Origin: Anoplopoma fimbria
Lineage: Eukaryota; Chordata; Actinopteri; Perciformes; Anoplopomatidae
Assembly: GCF_027596085.1 (NCBI RefSeq)
Contig: NC_072467.1
Span: forward strand, 4,434,361-4,498,360
Reading direction: 5' to 3'
Length of the DNA: 64,000 nt
The position numbers and the translations under genes were made by a program. Below, in pieces: positions 49,166 through 64,000 of the stretch. Each line of letters begins with the position of its first letter. The first letter of the stretch is position 1. Under the pieces are notes generated by a model. The model saw only the letters and a program-made list of their open reading frames with translations, was not told the DNA's origin and searched no databases.

Positions 49166-50470
49166 CTGGGAGAGAAATGCAGAGAGAACATGCCAGCATG
49201 TTAATCTTTATGTTTTTGTGTGTTTTCACAACATGTTAAGGTCAGTAAATGGTTGTTTACTAAATCAGTCTGTTGGTTTTTGTGGCAGTTTGCATGGAAA
49301 TTAAAGTGAAAGTGGATAGTGAACGGAATCCTGTATAAACAATGCTTTTTATTATAATTTTATACTATTTTTAGTCATGTCAGGGTCGTGGAAACTCAGA
49401 GGGGAGTTGTTAAAAACAAATCATTCATTTTCAAAATTAGGAACCAGGCCCATACATGTATGCAGATAATCAGAAACATTTACACAGAGCTTGAATAAAG
49501 TTTGAATAATACAAAGGGACACTACAATAACAAACCATATGAGAGAGGCCTTTCCTTATTTCATGCTTGGTCCTTCAAATGAAGACATTTTATTGAAATA
49601 CATTTATTTTATTTAGGAAGTCAGGTTTTTAAATAGGTTTTCAACAACTTCTTTCTTTTTGGATCTTCCTTCCATTCATCCACAATACGTTCACATCGGT
49701 TTAGATAGTTAATTAGTGGTGAAGGTAGAGAGAGAGCTTGTGTGTTTGGATAGTACATGAACAACATTAAATTGTTCTTTCAAAGTAAACACAATCCCTA
49801 TGGGTGCTTGTTAACAGAAGAGAGACCAATTATTCTTATTTTCTATTCATCACAATCTAAGTAAAATCATGTCTGAAGCTTTAGCTGGTGCCTGGTAATT
49901 AGAACCCTCATACAGTGTTTATAGGTGGAGGAATAAGCATTATATAATTGGCTTGCTGTAATGTGTGAATGTCTGTCATAATGTATTTATGACAGCTAAT
50001 CAGGCTTAGTGGAGCTGGGTCAGCGCAGTGTTTGTATATCTGTTAGCAGCAGGGGGTCCAGCATAGAGGAGCACATGTGTGTGTTTTGCAGATTTCAGCA
50101 ACACTTCCTTCAGTTTCCTGCACTCTTAAACCCTGGCAATACATTAAATGGGATTACCTACTTACCTGTCCAACGTAATCAGAAGGGTAAGTTTCAAAGT
50201 GTATTGATTGCATTGTATTGTATGGAATATTATATCATCATTGTATTCTGAATATGTTCCTATTTTTCATATAATTTCAAACCCTATGGCTTATTTTATT
50301 TTGTTGGTATGTCAACTTTAGTATTGAGACCTTTCACACTATGCTTATTTTCAGCACACAACTACAAAAATGTCAGTTTAACAAGCTGTTCTTTGTCAAA
50401 AGCTCACATACAGTGTGGTAAGAAGGTAGCATGATGTTGGCCCATGTTCGCCGTACTCCTTCACATCTAG

Positions 50471-50757
50471 AGGGGTGGCTGTGGCGTAGTGGAGAGCAAG
50501 GTCGGTGGTTCGATACCCGGCTTCGGCAGTCGATGTGTCCTTGGGCAAGACACTTAACCCCAAGTTGCTCCCGAAGGCTTGCCATCGGTGTGGACTGGAT
50601 GTTGCATGAATGTTAGTTAGAGTCTGATGGTGGCACCTTGCATGGTAGCCTGTCATCAGTGTGTGAATGGGTGAATGATATGTAATATACTACTGATTGT
50701 AAGTCGCTTTGGATAAAAAGCGTCTGCTAAATGACTGTAATGTAATGTAATGTAATC
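50471..50757 (+). mobile_element. tRNA-derived SINE upstream of ptpdc1
   Basis: It starts AGGGGTGGCTGTGGCGTAGT, with an A-box TGGCGTAGTGG (50482-50492) and a B-box GGTTCGATACC (50517-50527). It continues CTTGGGCAAGACACTTAACC and GGTGGCACCTTGCATGGTAG, and ends in GTCGCTTTGGATAAAAAGCG with TGTAATG repeats. This is a typical fish SINE; its tail is shared with the element ending at 43095. Confidence 0.9.
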
Positions 50758-50805
50758 TACCGTGTGATAGCTCAGCCTGATCTTGGGGTTTTCCCTCGGT
50801 GCAGG

Positions 50806-53800
50806 ATGATGCCGGCCTTGATACCAGTACCACAGCCTTCCTACTCCCAGGCCAGGGAGAACCTAGTGAAGGCTATCCCACCCAAGCTCCTCTGTCTGCT
50901 GGCCTGTGGAGGAGTAGACTGCCGCTATGAAGGACCAGAGTGTTGGAAATTAAATCAGCAGGCCATTCTAGGCCTTTTCTCCTCCTGGTGAGACTGCAGT
51001 CTCGTAGATGATGCAGTGTTATGTGCCGTATCAAAAACAGTTAGAGGCAATTTACTTATTATGAACTTTGTCCTATTGCAGGGTGACAGATGACATTATT
51101 GCCATGGCACGACCATCCAATCATCTAATGGAAAAGTACAACATCATAGAACAATTTCAAAGGTAATTACTATTATTCCTGCGATGTTTGTGTTGTTCTC
51201 CTGTGTGCCTCTGCAGTGTGTGGATATGCATGATACGTTAGTAGTTTAAGGAAGTATGAGCCTACTTAAAAGGTTTGAACATTATCATTGTACAACCCCT
51301 TGTGCATATACAGTTAATAAGTTGAAGACAAAGTGGGGAAATGGATCTAGATGAGAAATATCCCCCCACAAAAAAAGAAACTACTGTTACTTTGATTGGG
51401 TAAAATGTGGATAAGACATCCAGCATTGCTTTTTAATTATACCAATCATTAAAATGCAATTGTGGACATATAAGTAATTTATTATAACAAGAAATATTTA
51501 TTTTGATACACAAACACGGCACTAGTGTCAACCATTGTCTTCATAATTTATATAATTTATTTATTCATATTTTTCCCAGATTGAACATCAGATCAATCAT
51601 CAACATGCAATTCCATGGAGAGCATGCTCACTGTGGACCTCCCCTAGACCCTGGAAGTGGTTTCACATACTCTCCACAGATCTTCATGGACAATGACAGT
51701 GAGATCTTGATACAGTAAATAAACCATATGGAAGACTGTACCACTCACAACCTGGGAAATATAAATAAGCATAAACAGTTAACCGTGAACAAATATTATG
51801 AGAGACAGCTGTGGTTTGTACCATAAGAGCGACAACTAACTTCTAATTTGCATTATATAGTGTGCTCTGTGATTCTACATTATTAAATAGCCTACAAACA
51901 CAGTTATCTTCATGAATGTCCATTATGATCCTAAATGCTTTCATGTATGCACATATCTGTATATTTGCAGTTTACTTTTATAACTTCGGGATGCCAGATT
52001 TCGGTGTGTCCTCCCTCGTCGGTATGATTGATGGGGTGAAAGTTTTGGCCTTTGCAGTGAGGGAAGGAAGGGTGGCTGTGCACTGCCATGCAGGCCTGGG
52101 CAGAACAGGTAGGAATAATACTGTGTCTACTGTTTAAATAAACACTGTGTGTGTCAGCTTGTGCACATGTAATGCACTCATGTATATTCAGTGTGTTCAC
52201 TCGTGAATTCTTGTTGTTCAACAGGTGTCCTGATAGCCTGTTACCTGATTTACACCCTGCGCATCAGCCCGAGTGAGGCCGTCCATTACGTACGGATTAA
52301 AAGGCCACACTCGATCCAAACCCGGGCGCAGCTCAGCCAGGTGTTTGACTTTGCACGCCTGCTTGGCACACAGCTGGTCCAATACCCAGACCTCAACATG
52401 CGGCACGGAGTCCCTTTCACCCTGCAGCACTACCTAAACCGACAGACAATATTGCTGCATGGCCAGGAGGCGCGCACCCTCAGATATACACCCAAGGTCC
52501 AGACCTGATCATTATATAACATTAATCCTTGGATCATGATCATACCTGGCTGCTCTGGAGAACAGCTAACCTCCTCCTCATTTCTGTCCTCCCATTAGGT
52601 GGTGTACCTCCTGTGTTTGCATCTCTCCTGCTTAGCCCTGGGTCACCCTGCTCCTCCAGAGATCCAGGCTGAGCTGGAAAAGAGGTCTGTACTGAGGACC
52701 TTGAACAGGACTGTGAGAGAGACCTTGGTGTCCAAACAGTACTTGCCCTTACTGAGGGAGGGTCAGAAGGGGGCGAAGGTGAGCTCAGGGTCGGTGTGCT
52801 CCTGGGACGAGCCACTGGGATTCTTGGAGAGGAAGAGAGAGGTGCTGTTGGACAAACGCAGCTACAGCGACTCTGACCTCAGCAAGATCACAGTAATGGA
52901 GGTCCAATTTCACATTATTTGTCTACAATTACAATATATTTCTGAATGTCTTCTGTAAACTCAAACTGGTCATTGAGGCTTTTCTCACTTTGTTGCATTT
53001 TGTCCTGAAGGATTTGAAGTTGAGTCCACACTGTACCCCAGCACTTGGAAATGAGAGACAGTGGTGTGTACAGAATTGGATACGACCTGATCTGAGACCT
53101 GGTAGTCCGATGCTTGCCACACTTTCACCCGGCCACCAGACCACCAAAGGGGCATCTTATGGACTCAACATCCCAAAATCTAGCATGACAACAAACAACA
53201 ACTGTGCTCAGAGATCAAGGTGCAACGCCAAAAAGGCACTTCCCAAATACAGCTCTAACACTGAGGTAATTCTTAATAACAGAAAATGTAGCCAACAAAT
53301 AAAGCTTTGATATGAATGTTTTAAATTATTTTTTCTAAATGTCATATAAAGTTGTGCAGAAATCCACATTATCCCGGCCCAACCTCAGTCGCCCGTGCTG
53401 TTGCTAAGGCAATGGCTGACCATGGTCTTCCAGAAGCAAACATACTGCAAAGGTCGGCTCTGCTGCAGGTGAAAAATGCTGGTGAAATCCTGGTCTTAAA
53501 ACATGACACTTTTATTTTGAGCTCTAAAGCCACCGACTTGATACTATCACTCACCTTCTAAACAGGAGGAACTGAACAGCAGTGACTGTGGCTGGGCTCT
53601 GCTGGTCACCGAGTCAGATCCTCAGGTTCTCAGTTGTCTGTTGTGGACCTGGCTGGACAAGTTGAGGGTCAGTGGCAAAAAACACACCTTGAAGTTTTGA
53701 ATTTCACTTTTCACTTCCCATGCTCTGGTAAACATCTTTTTCTCAGTCCTATCTTGGTTTCTTCCAACTCATCCAGGAGCCTGTTCTGAGTGCAGAGGAT

Positions 53801-54287
53801 GTAAACAGTTTGAGTTGTGGAGCAAACAACAGGAAGTCTCTCAGTGTGCTCAAGAAGGTAAATAATGAATAATCATTTGGCTCTTCAGCTCTTTTGCAAA
53901 GAATAAAAAAGGTTTATTTTCAATATAACATTATTACAGCCACAGAGACACACCATCTATTGTCTACTGAGCTGTGTGAGCACGGTGACCAGCTTGTGTC
54001 CACACAGAGAGGATGCAGTGCTGCAACGACTGGTGCGAGCACTTACAAGGGTAAGACAAATGTGGAATTAAAGTATGTAAACGTGTGTTCAGTTCAATTA
54101 CAAACCCTTTTATATGAGGGTGTATTGTTGAGTTTAATAATTAGCCTTTTTTTTAAATCAACAGCACCCCCAGGAGGAAATGGGAAGCCTTGCAACTTTG
54201 ATAAAGGTCCTGAAGGCGAGTTTGAGAGACACCTTCCACTACAACACATACCTCAGGAGGGCCTGCAGCACCAATGCTACACTCTGA
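50806..54287 (+). CDS. ptpdc1: protein tyrosine phosphatase domain-containing protein 1
   Basis: PTPDC1 is a dual-specificity-type phosphatase linked to centrosome and cilium length control. Exons: 50806-50987, 51082-51162, 51580-51698, 51971-52108, 52225-52496, 52599-52892, 53011-53265, 53352-53468, 53566-53667, 53777-53857, 53940-54050 and 54165-54287; phases agree for 624 residues. The catalytic loop HCHAGLGRTG has Cys near residue 166. VTDDIIAMARPS, GEHAHCG, FYNFG and RPHSIQTRAQL match the family in order, and LLHGQEARTLRYTPK follows the domain. The long C-terminal part (SYSDSDLSKIT, ARAVAKAMADHGL, a helical LQRLVRALTR end) has the family layout. The ATG at 50806 is the first in the exon after an acceptor; a coding exon further upstream cannot be excluded. 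Exon 8 uses the acceptor at 53350-53351 because the next one breaks the frame. AATAAA is at 55340-55345. Confidence 0.93.
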
Positions 54288-58108
<3,821 letters not shown>

Positions 58109-60169
58109 TGTCAAGTAGGAATTCTTGAAAATTCCCACAGCATAAAGCACAAAAAGCACAATAAAGCAAAAAAAGCAAACAGTAAAGGCTTATTGAGATC
58201 AGATTGTATTGCCATGGTTGCCCTATTCTATTAGTAATTATCACTTTTTCAGGGTTATGAACACTATCAATATTTGAAGTAAATTATACTGAATCAAAAA
58301 GTCATGAGTGGAACATTTTAAATTTGTATTAATATAATTGTATCTATATTTTAAGAATGTATTTTAGACCGTGTTTTTTTCAAGATATCCATTTCTTGTT
58401 GTTTTAGAAAACTGATGATTATTTTGTTTGGTTCATTCACATTTTCAGTCAGTAACTGTAATAAATTACTGGAGTTTCAATTATAATTGGACAAGGCAGC
58501 AAAAGCACAAGTATAATTAACATAAAGATGGCTCCATTCTGTTTAGTTGTCCCAGGAAGCCATGTAAGAGAGCCAGCCTGCACACAATAGCATGGCTCTG
58601 GTACTGGCCTAAATAAAATGAAGCAAGTATTAATGCTAAAAGATAAACCTGCGTTTGACAAGACAGACGTCTGTTGAGCTGGAAAATAAAACATCAACGT
58701 AGAAGCAGTTATGAAACTATCTTATGAAGACATTTTATGTAATAATATCAAGGATGATACAGTGATGTATTACTTCAAATCCAAGTGAAACTTTTGGTGC
58801 ACTGTGTCCAAGTCTACACACTCAATTTGATAAAACATGTTTTACATAGACATTAAAGTCTTTATTCTTGTAATTAATGTCAACACAATCCTTATTAAAT
58901 TCACTGCGTCCATTTTTGTTTACCTAACAATGAAATTGTAACATCATGTCAAATGCTTGGCACCAATTTACAAACAGACATTTAATATTTTGCAAATATT
59001 TTAAAGAAAAAAAACCAACTTTGGACATTATGTCCTTAAATATATGACTTTAGAAGAAGGGGCATTTGCTCAATTGACCTCTCTGGTGTTAACAGATAGA
59101 AGCAATGTTTCTTTTTTAATCTGAATGCAGTATTTGATTGTGTAGTATATAATTTGATATCAAAGGATGAAGGAAGATGTCCAGGTCTGTTGATGCAGTT
59201 TCAACAATTTCATTATTGAATCAATGCATCTGAAGTAATTCTGCGCAGAATGGAGCCCATACAGAGATTCAGCATGGACTGAGGCTCTCAGCCTTCAGTC
59301 TGAACTTATATCTGTGTTGTGCATCCCCTCAATGTGCACAAAGGCATAAAACATGTTGAGCAGTACATACATCATTCAGACACCTTGAAACATACACTTT
59401 TTGAAATACGTTCCTTAGAACCTAGAATCTTCCATCTGTGTAAACATCACTATAAACAAGGTTGTCTTATGTAGGTCATGAGGTCATTGTTAGGGCAGTT
59501 CCTGAGTACCTAGACTCTCAACATCACACAGCATGCAACAACTTCATGGCCTCAGTACAGCAAGGTATATCTATATGATAAAATACACTACAATTGCTTT
59601 TTTTTTTTTTACAATTTAGGCAAAGTTGCCTGCAAGGTTAGAGAACAGGTTTACTCTAAATATTTAGAGGTACATCCTAATTTGACAATTTACATTATTT
59701 TTATGGTTAGGCTTATTCTAATTTGTCGAAGGGCATTCTTGACAGGCAGCTGTGAGGGCAGCACAGTCCGTGACGAGCTGGTCCTTCAGGCGTCCCCGTT
59801 GCATAGAAACGAAAACAGACATCGGCATCATGAAACATGCACACTTTTAATATCTGGATTTCCTTGATGAGTGTAGGTTATCTTCACAACATCTCACTGA
59901 GAAAGACAAACGTAGTGTACACAAGACAGACTCCGACATTTTGGATAAGTACCACCTGTTAACAAAGTCTAATCAGCGACATCAAGATGCTAACCTTAGC
60001 TAGCTTACGCTCACTTCCGTTGTCAGAAGCCGACGGATGCTAACTAGCCCTCTTGTAGGAGCTGAGTACTTTAAAGTAACGTGATTTATCCAGTCTGTTA
60101 GGTAAGTGCTGGCTTATAAAAGCATCCCAGTCAAAGCAAGAACAAGTTGAGAAAGAGAGAAAGGTGAAA
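58109..60169. other. cimap1b 3' UTR and rabl2 upstream region
   Basis: After the cimap1b polyadenylation signal I see no gene. Near 59798-59810 GTTGCATAGAAAC is a weak X-box-like sequence in the rabl2 upstream region. The 5' untranslated region before 60170 is purine-rich (GAGAAAGAGAGAAAGG). Confidence 0.5.
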
Positions 60170-62993
60170 ATGGCTGGCGACGTCAGCAGCATCCCTGAAC
60201 TGGACCAGAAGAAATACGACTCAGACGAGCAGGTGAAGATCATCTGTCTGGGAGACAGCGCAGTTGGTAAATCTAAGTGAGTATCAGCTGCATTGGACTC
60301 AGGCTCCTCCTCCTCTGTTTTGTGTTTGTATTAATAGCAACCTTTCTCTTTAGATCATGTGTTGTCCTGTCCTGGTTACATTTTACATCTCTCTCTGTTT
60401 CTCTTCCTCGTAGGCTGATGGAGAGGTTTCTCCTGGACGAATAGTATCCATTTGCAACTTGAGAAATTAAAAACCTGTGTCTGTGTGAATCATTTTCTAG
60501 CTCATACAGTACCAGTCAAAAGTTTGGACACACCTTCTCATTCAATGTTTTTTCTTTATTTTTATTTTTATTTTTTTCTACATTGTAGATTAATATTGAA
60601 GACATCCAAACTATGAAGGAACACATACTGGTACTGTATTTACTACTTTAACTCCAATAGAGACTTTTGACTTGCATTATTTTTTATATACAGTACCAGT
60701 CAAAAGTCTCTATTAGTAAATACAGTACCAGTCAAAAGTTTGGACACACCTTCTCATTCAACTACTTTGAAGAATATAAACTATAAAACATATTCTGGTT
60801 TGTTGAGCATTTGTTTGTTTACCACATAATTCCATATGTGTTCCTTCATAGTTTGGATGTCTTCAATATTAATCTACAATGTAGAAAAAAATAAAGAAAA
60901 ACCATTGAATGAGAAGGTGTGTCCAAACTTTTGACTGGTACTGTATATTAGCTACATGGTCCTACCATGATTATTAATATAGCCACTGTGAGCACATGAA
61001 GCTGCCGTTTAAGGTCAAGATGGCATTCTTCCAACAACGCAGGCCGTTTGTCCTGAGAGATTAAGATCCTTAACTCTTTCTTCAGTCGTCCCCAGCAGTT
61101 GTCAACCTACGCGTTGACTCTCTACAAACACACAGCCACTGTGGGAAACAAGACTGTAGCAGTCGGTATGTATTATGTATTGCTTTTGTTCCGCTCTCTG
61201 TGACCACAGGATATAAATGTACCCAGTTGAAATCCTAAGTAAAGATTAATTCAACAGGGATTGTTTTTGTTTTTGATTCACAGATTTCTGGGACACCGCT
61301 GGTCAGGAGAGATTTCAGAGCATGCATCCCTCATACTACCACAAAGCACATGCATGCATCATGGTAAAAAAAACTCTTGGTTTCAAGCACGGTGCGTTTC
61401 AGTAATCATCTAGCCTTCCCCTTTGTGGCTCCCCATCAGGACCTTGTGGGGAGATAGAACAACAAGTGACTATTTAAAGTATTCAGAGAAGTAAGGAATA
61501 AACTATTTTAGATTGATAACTTAAACAAACATTTCTATAAAAAGTACCAAATATTGTTTTATTTACACTTAAATATCATTTCCTTAGTGCATTGTGGAGA
61601 GGAAATCATGAAAAATCCCAATGCTTTCTTGTTAAGTTCCACGTTTCAAGTGAATATTAAACCTGTTCCTTTGGCCTTGAAGGGTTAAAAAAAAAAAAAA
61701 AAGTAGTAACATTTGGGGTTATAAGATGCAGATGGTGATTCTCTCGCAGAGAAGTTGCCAAGGACTTGTTAGATGACTGCTGGAATGCGCCAGTTTATCT
61801 GGGGAGGTGCCACACTGTCACTAAATATAGCTTAACTCCTTTGTAAACCTTTCTACTTTCTCTTAGGTGTTTGATGTTCAAAGGAAGATCACATATAAAA
61901 ATCTGGCCAGCTGGTATCAGGAGCTGAGAGAGTACAGACCGGAGATACCCTGTTGTGTGGTTGCAAACAAAATTGATGGTGAGTTTGGCTCTGACACTGC
62001 ACATAACAATGAATGTTTGTCTCTCGATTGTATTGCATATTAATGTTACTTCAGGATAAGTAAATGATTTTTTGTGGCTCTATCCTTTTGAAGAATTGTC
62101 TGGCCAACAAGATTTACACTAGAATTTTAGATGTGAACACATTTGTTTTTTGTAATTGCAGCTGATTTGAAGGTCACACAGAGAAGCTTTAACTTTGGGA
62201 AGAAGCAAGGACTCCCATTTTACTTTGTATCAGCGGCTGATGGGACTAATGTAGTTAAGGTTTGAACTGCTCATTTTCCTGCCGTGTTAATGTCAATATT
62301 CCTCGAGTTAATTTCTTCTTGCATTTCAAACTCATTAGTCGTTTTACAGTTGACTGTATGAGATTACAACAATACTGACTATGCTCCTTTTGTAAAGCAA
62401 ATAATCAAATATATTCACCCTATAATTCAGTATCTCATTAATTGTCCAGACCACTTGAACGGCCCCTTTATGTTGATAGTTCTGACTGTGACTGTCTTAA
62501 CAGATGTTCAGAGAGATGATCAAGAGAGCAGTGGACTACAAGCAAAACCCCAGCGACTTCATGGATGAAGTGATGCAAGAATTAGAGGTACATCTCTCTG
62601 AATACCTAAACACAGTCGGATCACTGACATGCTCATCTTTAAAGCTTTTCAAAGTTTTTTGCCCTAAGAATCCCAATCGGCTTATAATCTACCATCGTTG
62701 TTTTGTTTAATAAAAAAATCTCAGATGCTTTCTCAAAACCTATTTATGAACTCTAATATAATTTACGTTTTACTAATTACTTTTTTTTTTTTTTTTTTTT
62801 TTTAATGCAAGTGCTTAGTTACTCATCTGTATTTGTTACTGAAATGTGTTGTGGAAGTATTTTTGACTGAAACATGTTTGTTTTTAAATCATTTGTTGGA
62901 CTTATCTTATAGAACTTTGATCTGGAGAAGAAGGAAGATAATTCAGAAACAGATGAGGACGGATTGAAAGCAGAGAGTCCCGAGGTGGTCTGA
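60170..62993 (+). CDS. rabl2: RAB-like protein 2 (small GTPase)
   Basis: RABL2 is a small GTPase that gates intraflagellar transport (IFT-B) entry at the ciliary base and is needed for cilia and sperm motility. Exons 60170-60276, 60414-60443, 61086-61165, 61284-61363, 61867-61978, 62162-62259, 62504-62587 and 62913-62993 give 223 residues. Visible are the P-loop GDSAVGKS (28-35), LSTYALTLYKH in the switch I area, WDTAGQERF in switch II, HACIMVFDVQRK, ANKIDAD for guanine binding and VSAADGTNV. The tail is acidic and lacks a prenylation Cys motif, as in the family. Exon 2 is 30 bases. Intron 2 is U12-type and contains mobile elements. The polyadenylation signal is at 63205-63210. Confidence 0.97.
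60444..61085 (+). other. U12-type intron of rabl2
   Basis: The donor GTATCCATTT matches the U12 5' site GTATCCTTT but not the U2 consensus. Twelve bases before the acceptor AG, TCCTTAAC at 61067-61074 is a perfect U12 branch-point core. Splicing here gives DEYRPQQLSTY, which aligns with the RABL2 family; no other donor keeps that frame. Confidence 0.9.
60506..60945. mobile_element. two facing Tc1-like MITE copies inside the rabl2 U12 intron
   Basis: A partial copy starts TACAGTACCAGTCAAAAGTT at 60505. A second, near-complete copy in opposite orientation runs from about 60722 to 60945, ending GACTGGTACTGTA. Between them are further ACAGTACCAGTC ends (60690) and a smaller inverted repeat (AATAGAGACTTTTGACT against AGTCAAAAGTCTCTATT). 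The compound has flanking TA dinucleotides and no transposase frame. It is the same family as the element at 19988-20223. Confidence 0.85.
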
Positions 62994-64000
62994 CAGATGT
63001 TTACAGGTCCTCCAAACCCTCTTGTCGTCTAAAGGATAAGTTATCCTCCTATGGGGTTGATGCTCTACAGGACAGTGTTTGTCCTGATGTAATGTTGGTG
63101 GTCAGCTTTTATACCATTGGTTTGCAGCTACCACTGGAGGTCGGCAGACTTTGAGTCAGGTTTTAAGTCACCGCCCTCCTTCCGTCCAATGACTCTGGCA
63201 GGGAAATAAACCTGGTGGAGAAATTGTGTTGATTACCAAGTTTATTTAGCTGCTGTTTTAGACTTGTCATTCATACTTTGTCTCACAATATATATTATAA
63301 TAATATTAGAAAATCCTACAATGAGGCTGAATGTGTTTTACTTTGTAATAAGAATGTGAAGCAGTGAAAACTAACTCAAGCAGATCAAAGGGAACGTGTA
63401 ATTATGAACTGTACTTGCTGCTGTTCTCGATGTTTGTTCGTAGTGTTGTGTGCAATGCCAGCGAGGAGCTGCATCTGTTGGCTACTTTTGTTGCATTCAT
63501 TTTATGATGTAAAGTCTTGTTTTCAGCCCCCTTTAAATTAAAAGTTAATGTACCATGTAACCAAATTATTATCACGAGTCTCTTTCCGACTTGCTGTGAT
63601 GCAGCAGTCGGCACAAGAGCAGTCAGTAGTCAACTTCAGCATATTATAAGTTACAGCTGCAAGTCATCCATGAGCAGACATCAGCTGCATTGAACTTGTG
63701 AAGGTTTCAGCCTTTTGAAACGCTCCGCCATCCGTGTCCTACATGATGATTTGAGGCGATTGTGTGTATATTCATTCATATTAGCAGGAATGTTGCCATG
63801 AAGAACATTAAACCAGTTTTCTGTCAGAAGGTGACGATCAATTAAACACACAATTCAATTATATTTATATTGAATTATATCTGACTGTTTTGTGTGGCAT
63901 ATACTCCAAATAAATCACACTGGAACATAATTGTACTGCTGTGACACTGAATTACCAGGAACAAGACTTTGATGCAGTTCATGTTTTAATTATAAATTTA
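62994..64000. other. rabl2 3' UTR and right flank
   Basis: The rabl2 3' UTR probably ends after the AATAAA at 63205-63210. The remaining 800 bases show no supported gene; the frame at 63402-63614 on the minus strand lacks any family resemblance. Confidence 0.6.

Larger units (their letters stand above)
47334..50805. other. ARF 3' UTR and intergenic space before ptpdc1
   Basis: The first AATAAA after the ARF stop is at 47654-47659; a later one near 48631 could serve a longer form. A TATA-like TTATAAATAG lies near 48967 with no gene clearly attached. A possible isolated minus-strand exon lies at 49133-49165 and a SINE at 50471-50757. Upstream non-coding exons of ptpdc1 may lie here; one splice donor candidate (AAGG|GTAAGT) is at about 50187. 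Confidence 0.5.

Noticed and set aside
50373..50656. Open frames on both strands upstream of ptpdc1
   Set aside because: They fall in the SINE at 50471-50757.

Overview
The window is nuclear DNA of a teleost fish, probably a percomorph. Every gene is a vertebrate gene split into small exons by GT-AG introns. The spaces between exons are AT-rich and carry long microsatellites, Tc1-like palindromic elements and tRNA-derived SINEs of the kind common in fish genomes. I rebuilt eleven genes by chaining open frames across splice sites whose reading phases agree. Ten have a complete start-to-stop model (the terb1 model has one uncertain donor); pdp2 runs off the left edge.

Layout. Minus strand, 273-1328: the 5' half of pdp2 (mitochondrial pyruvate dehydrogenase phosphatase). 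Plus, 2542-11658: terb1 (meiotic telomere tethering). These two lie head to head across an intergenic space with CRE-type sites and an RFX X-box. Minus, 14302-15255: an intronless coding region for an N-myristoylation-type, acidic Pro/Glu/Ala-rich protein that I do not recognise. Plus, 16889-17434: a small four-pass membrane protein, probably tmem140. Minus, 19316-20639: cyren (Ku-binding regulator of end joining). Then comes about 8.9 kb without a convincing gene. Plus, 29563-35642: neto2 (two CUB domains, one LDLa, one membrane segment). Minus, 38125-42318: a seven-pass receptor-like protein, probably tmem116. Plus, 43513-47333: a class II ARF GTPase (arf4/arf5 type). Plus, 50806-54287: ptpdc1. 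Plus, 56772-58108: cimap1b (odf3b). Plus, 60170-62993: rabl2.

The genes form no operon-like pathway, but two themes stand out. ptpdc1, cimap1b and rabl2 are all cilium or sperm-flagellum genes, arranged in tandem. terb1 and cyren act on chromosome ends and DNA breaks. The pairs pdp2/terb1, tmem140/cyren and cimap1b/rabl2 echo linkages on human 16q22, 7q33 and 22q13, so the region is a mosaic of ancestral blocks.

I found no radically new system. The best second looks are: a U12-type intron in rabl2 that holds back-to-back Tc1-like elements; near-perfect RFX X-boxes at 2317, 27163 and (weaker) 55456; a CRE plus Golgi-stress motif upstream of the ARF gene; the unrecognised myristoylated protein with an expanded 18-bp coding repeat; and an isolated candidate exon at 49133-49165.
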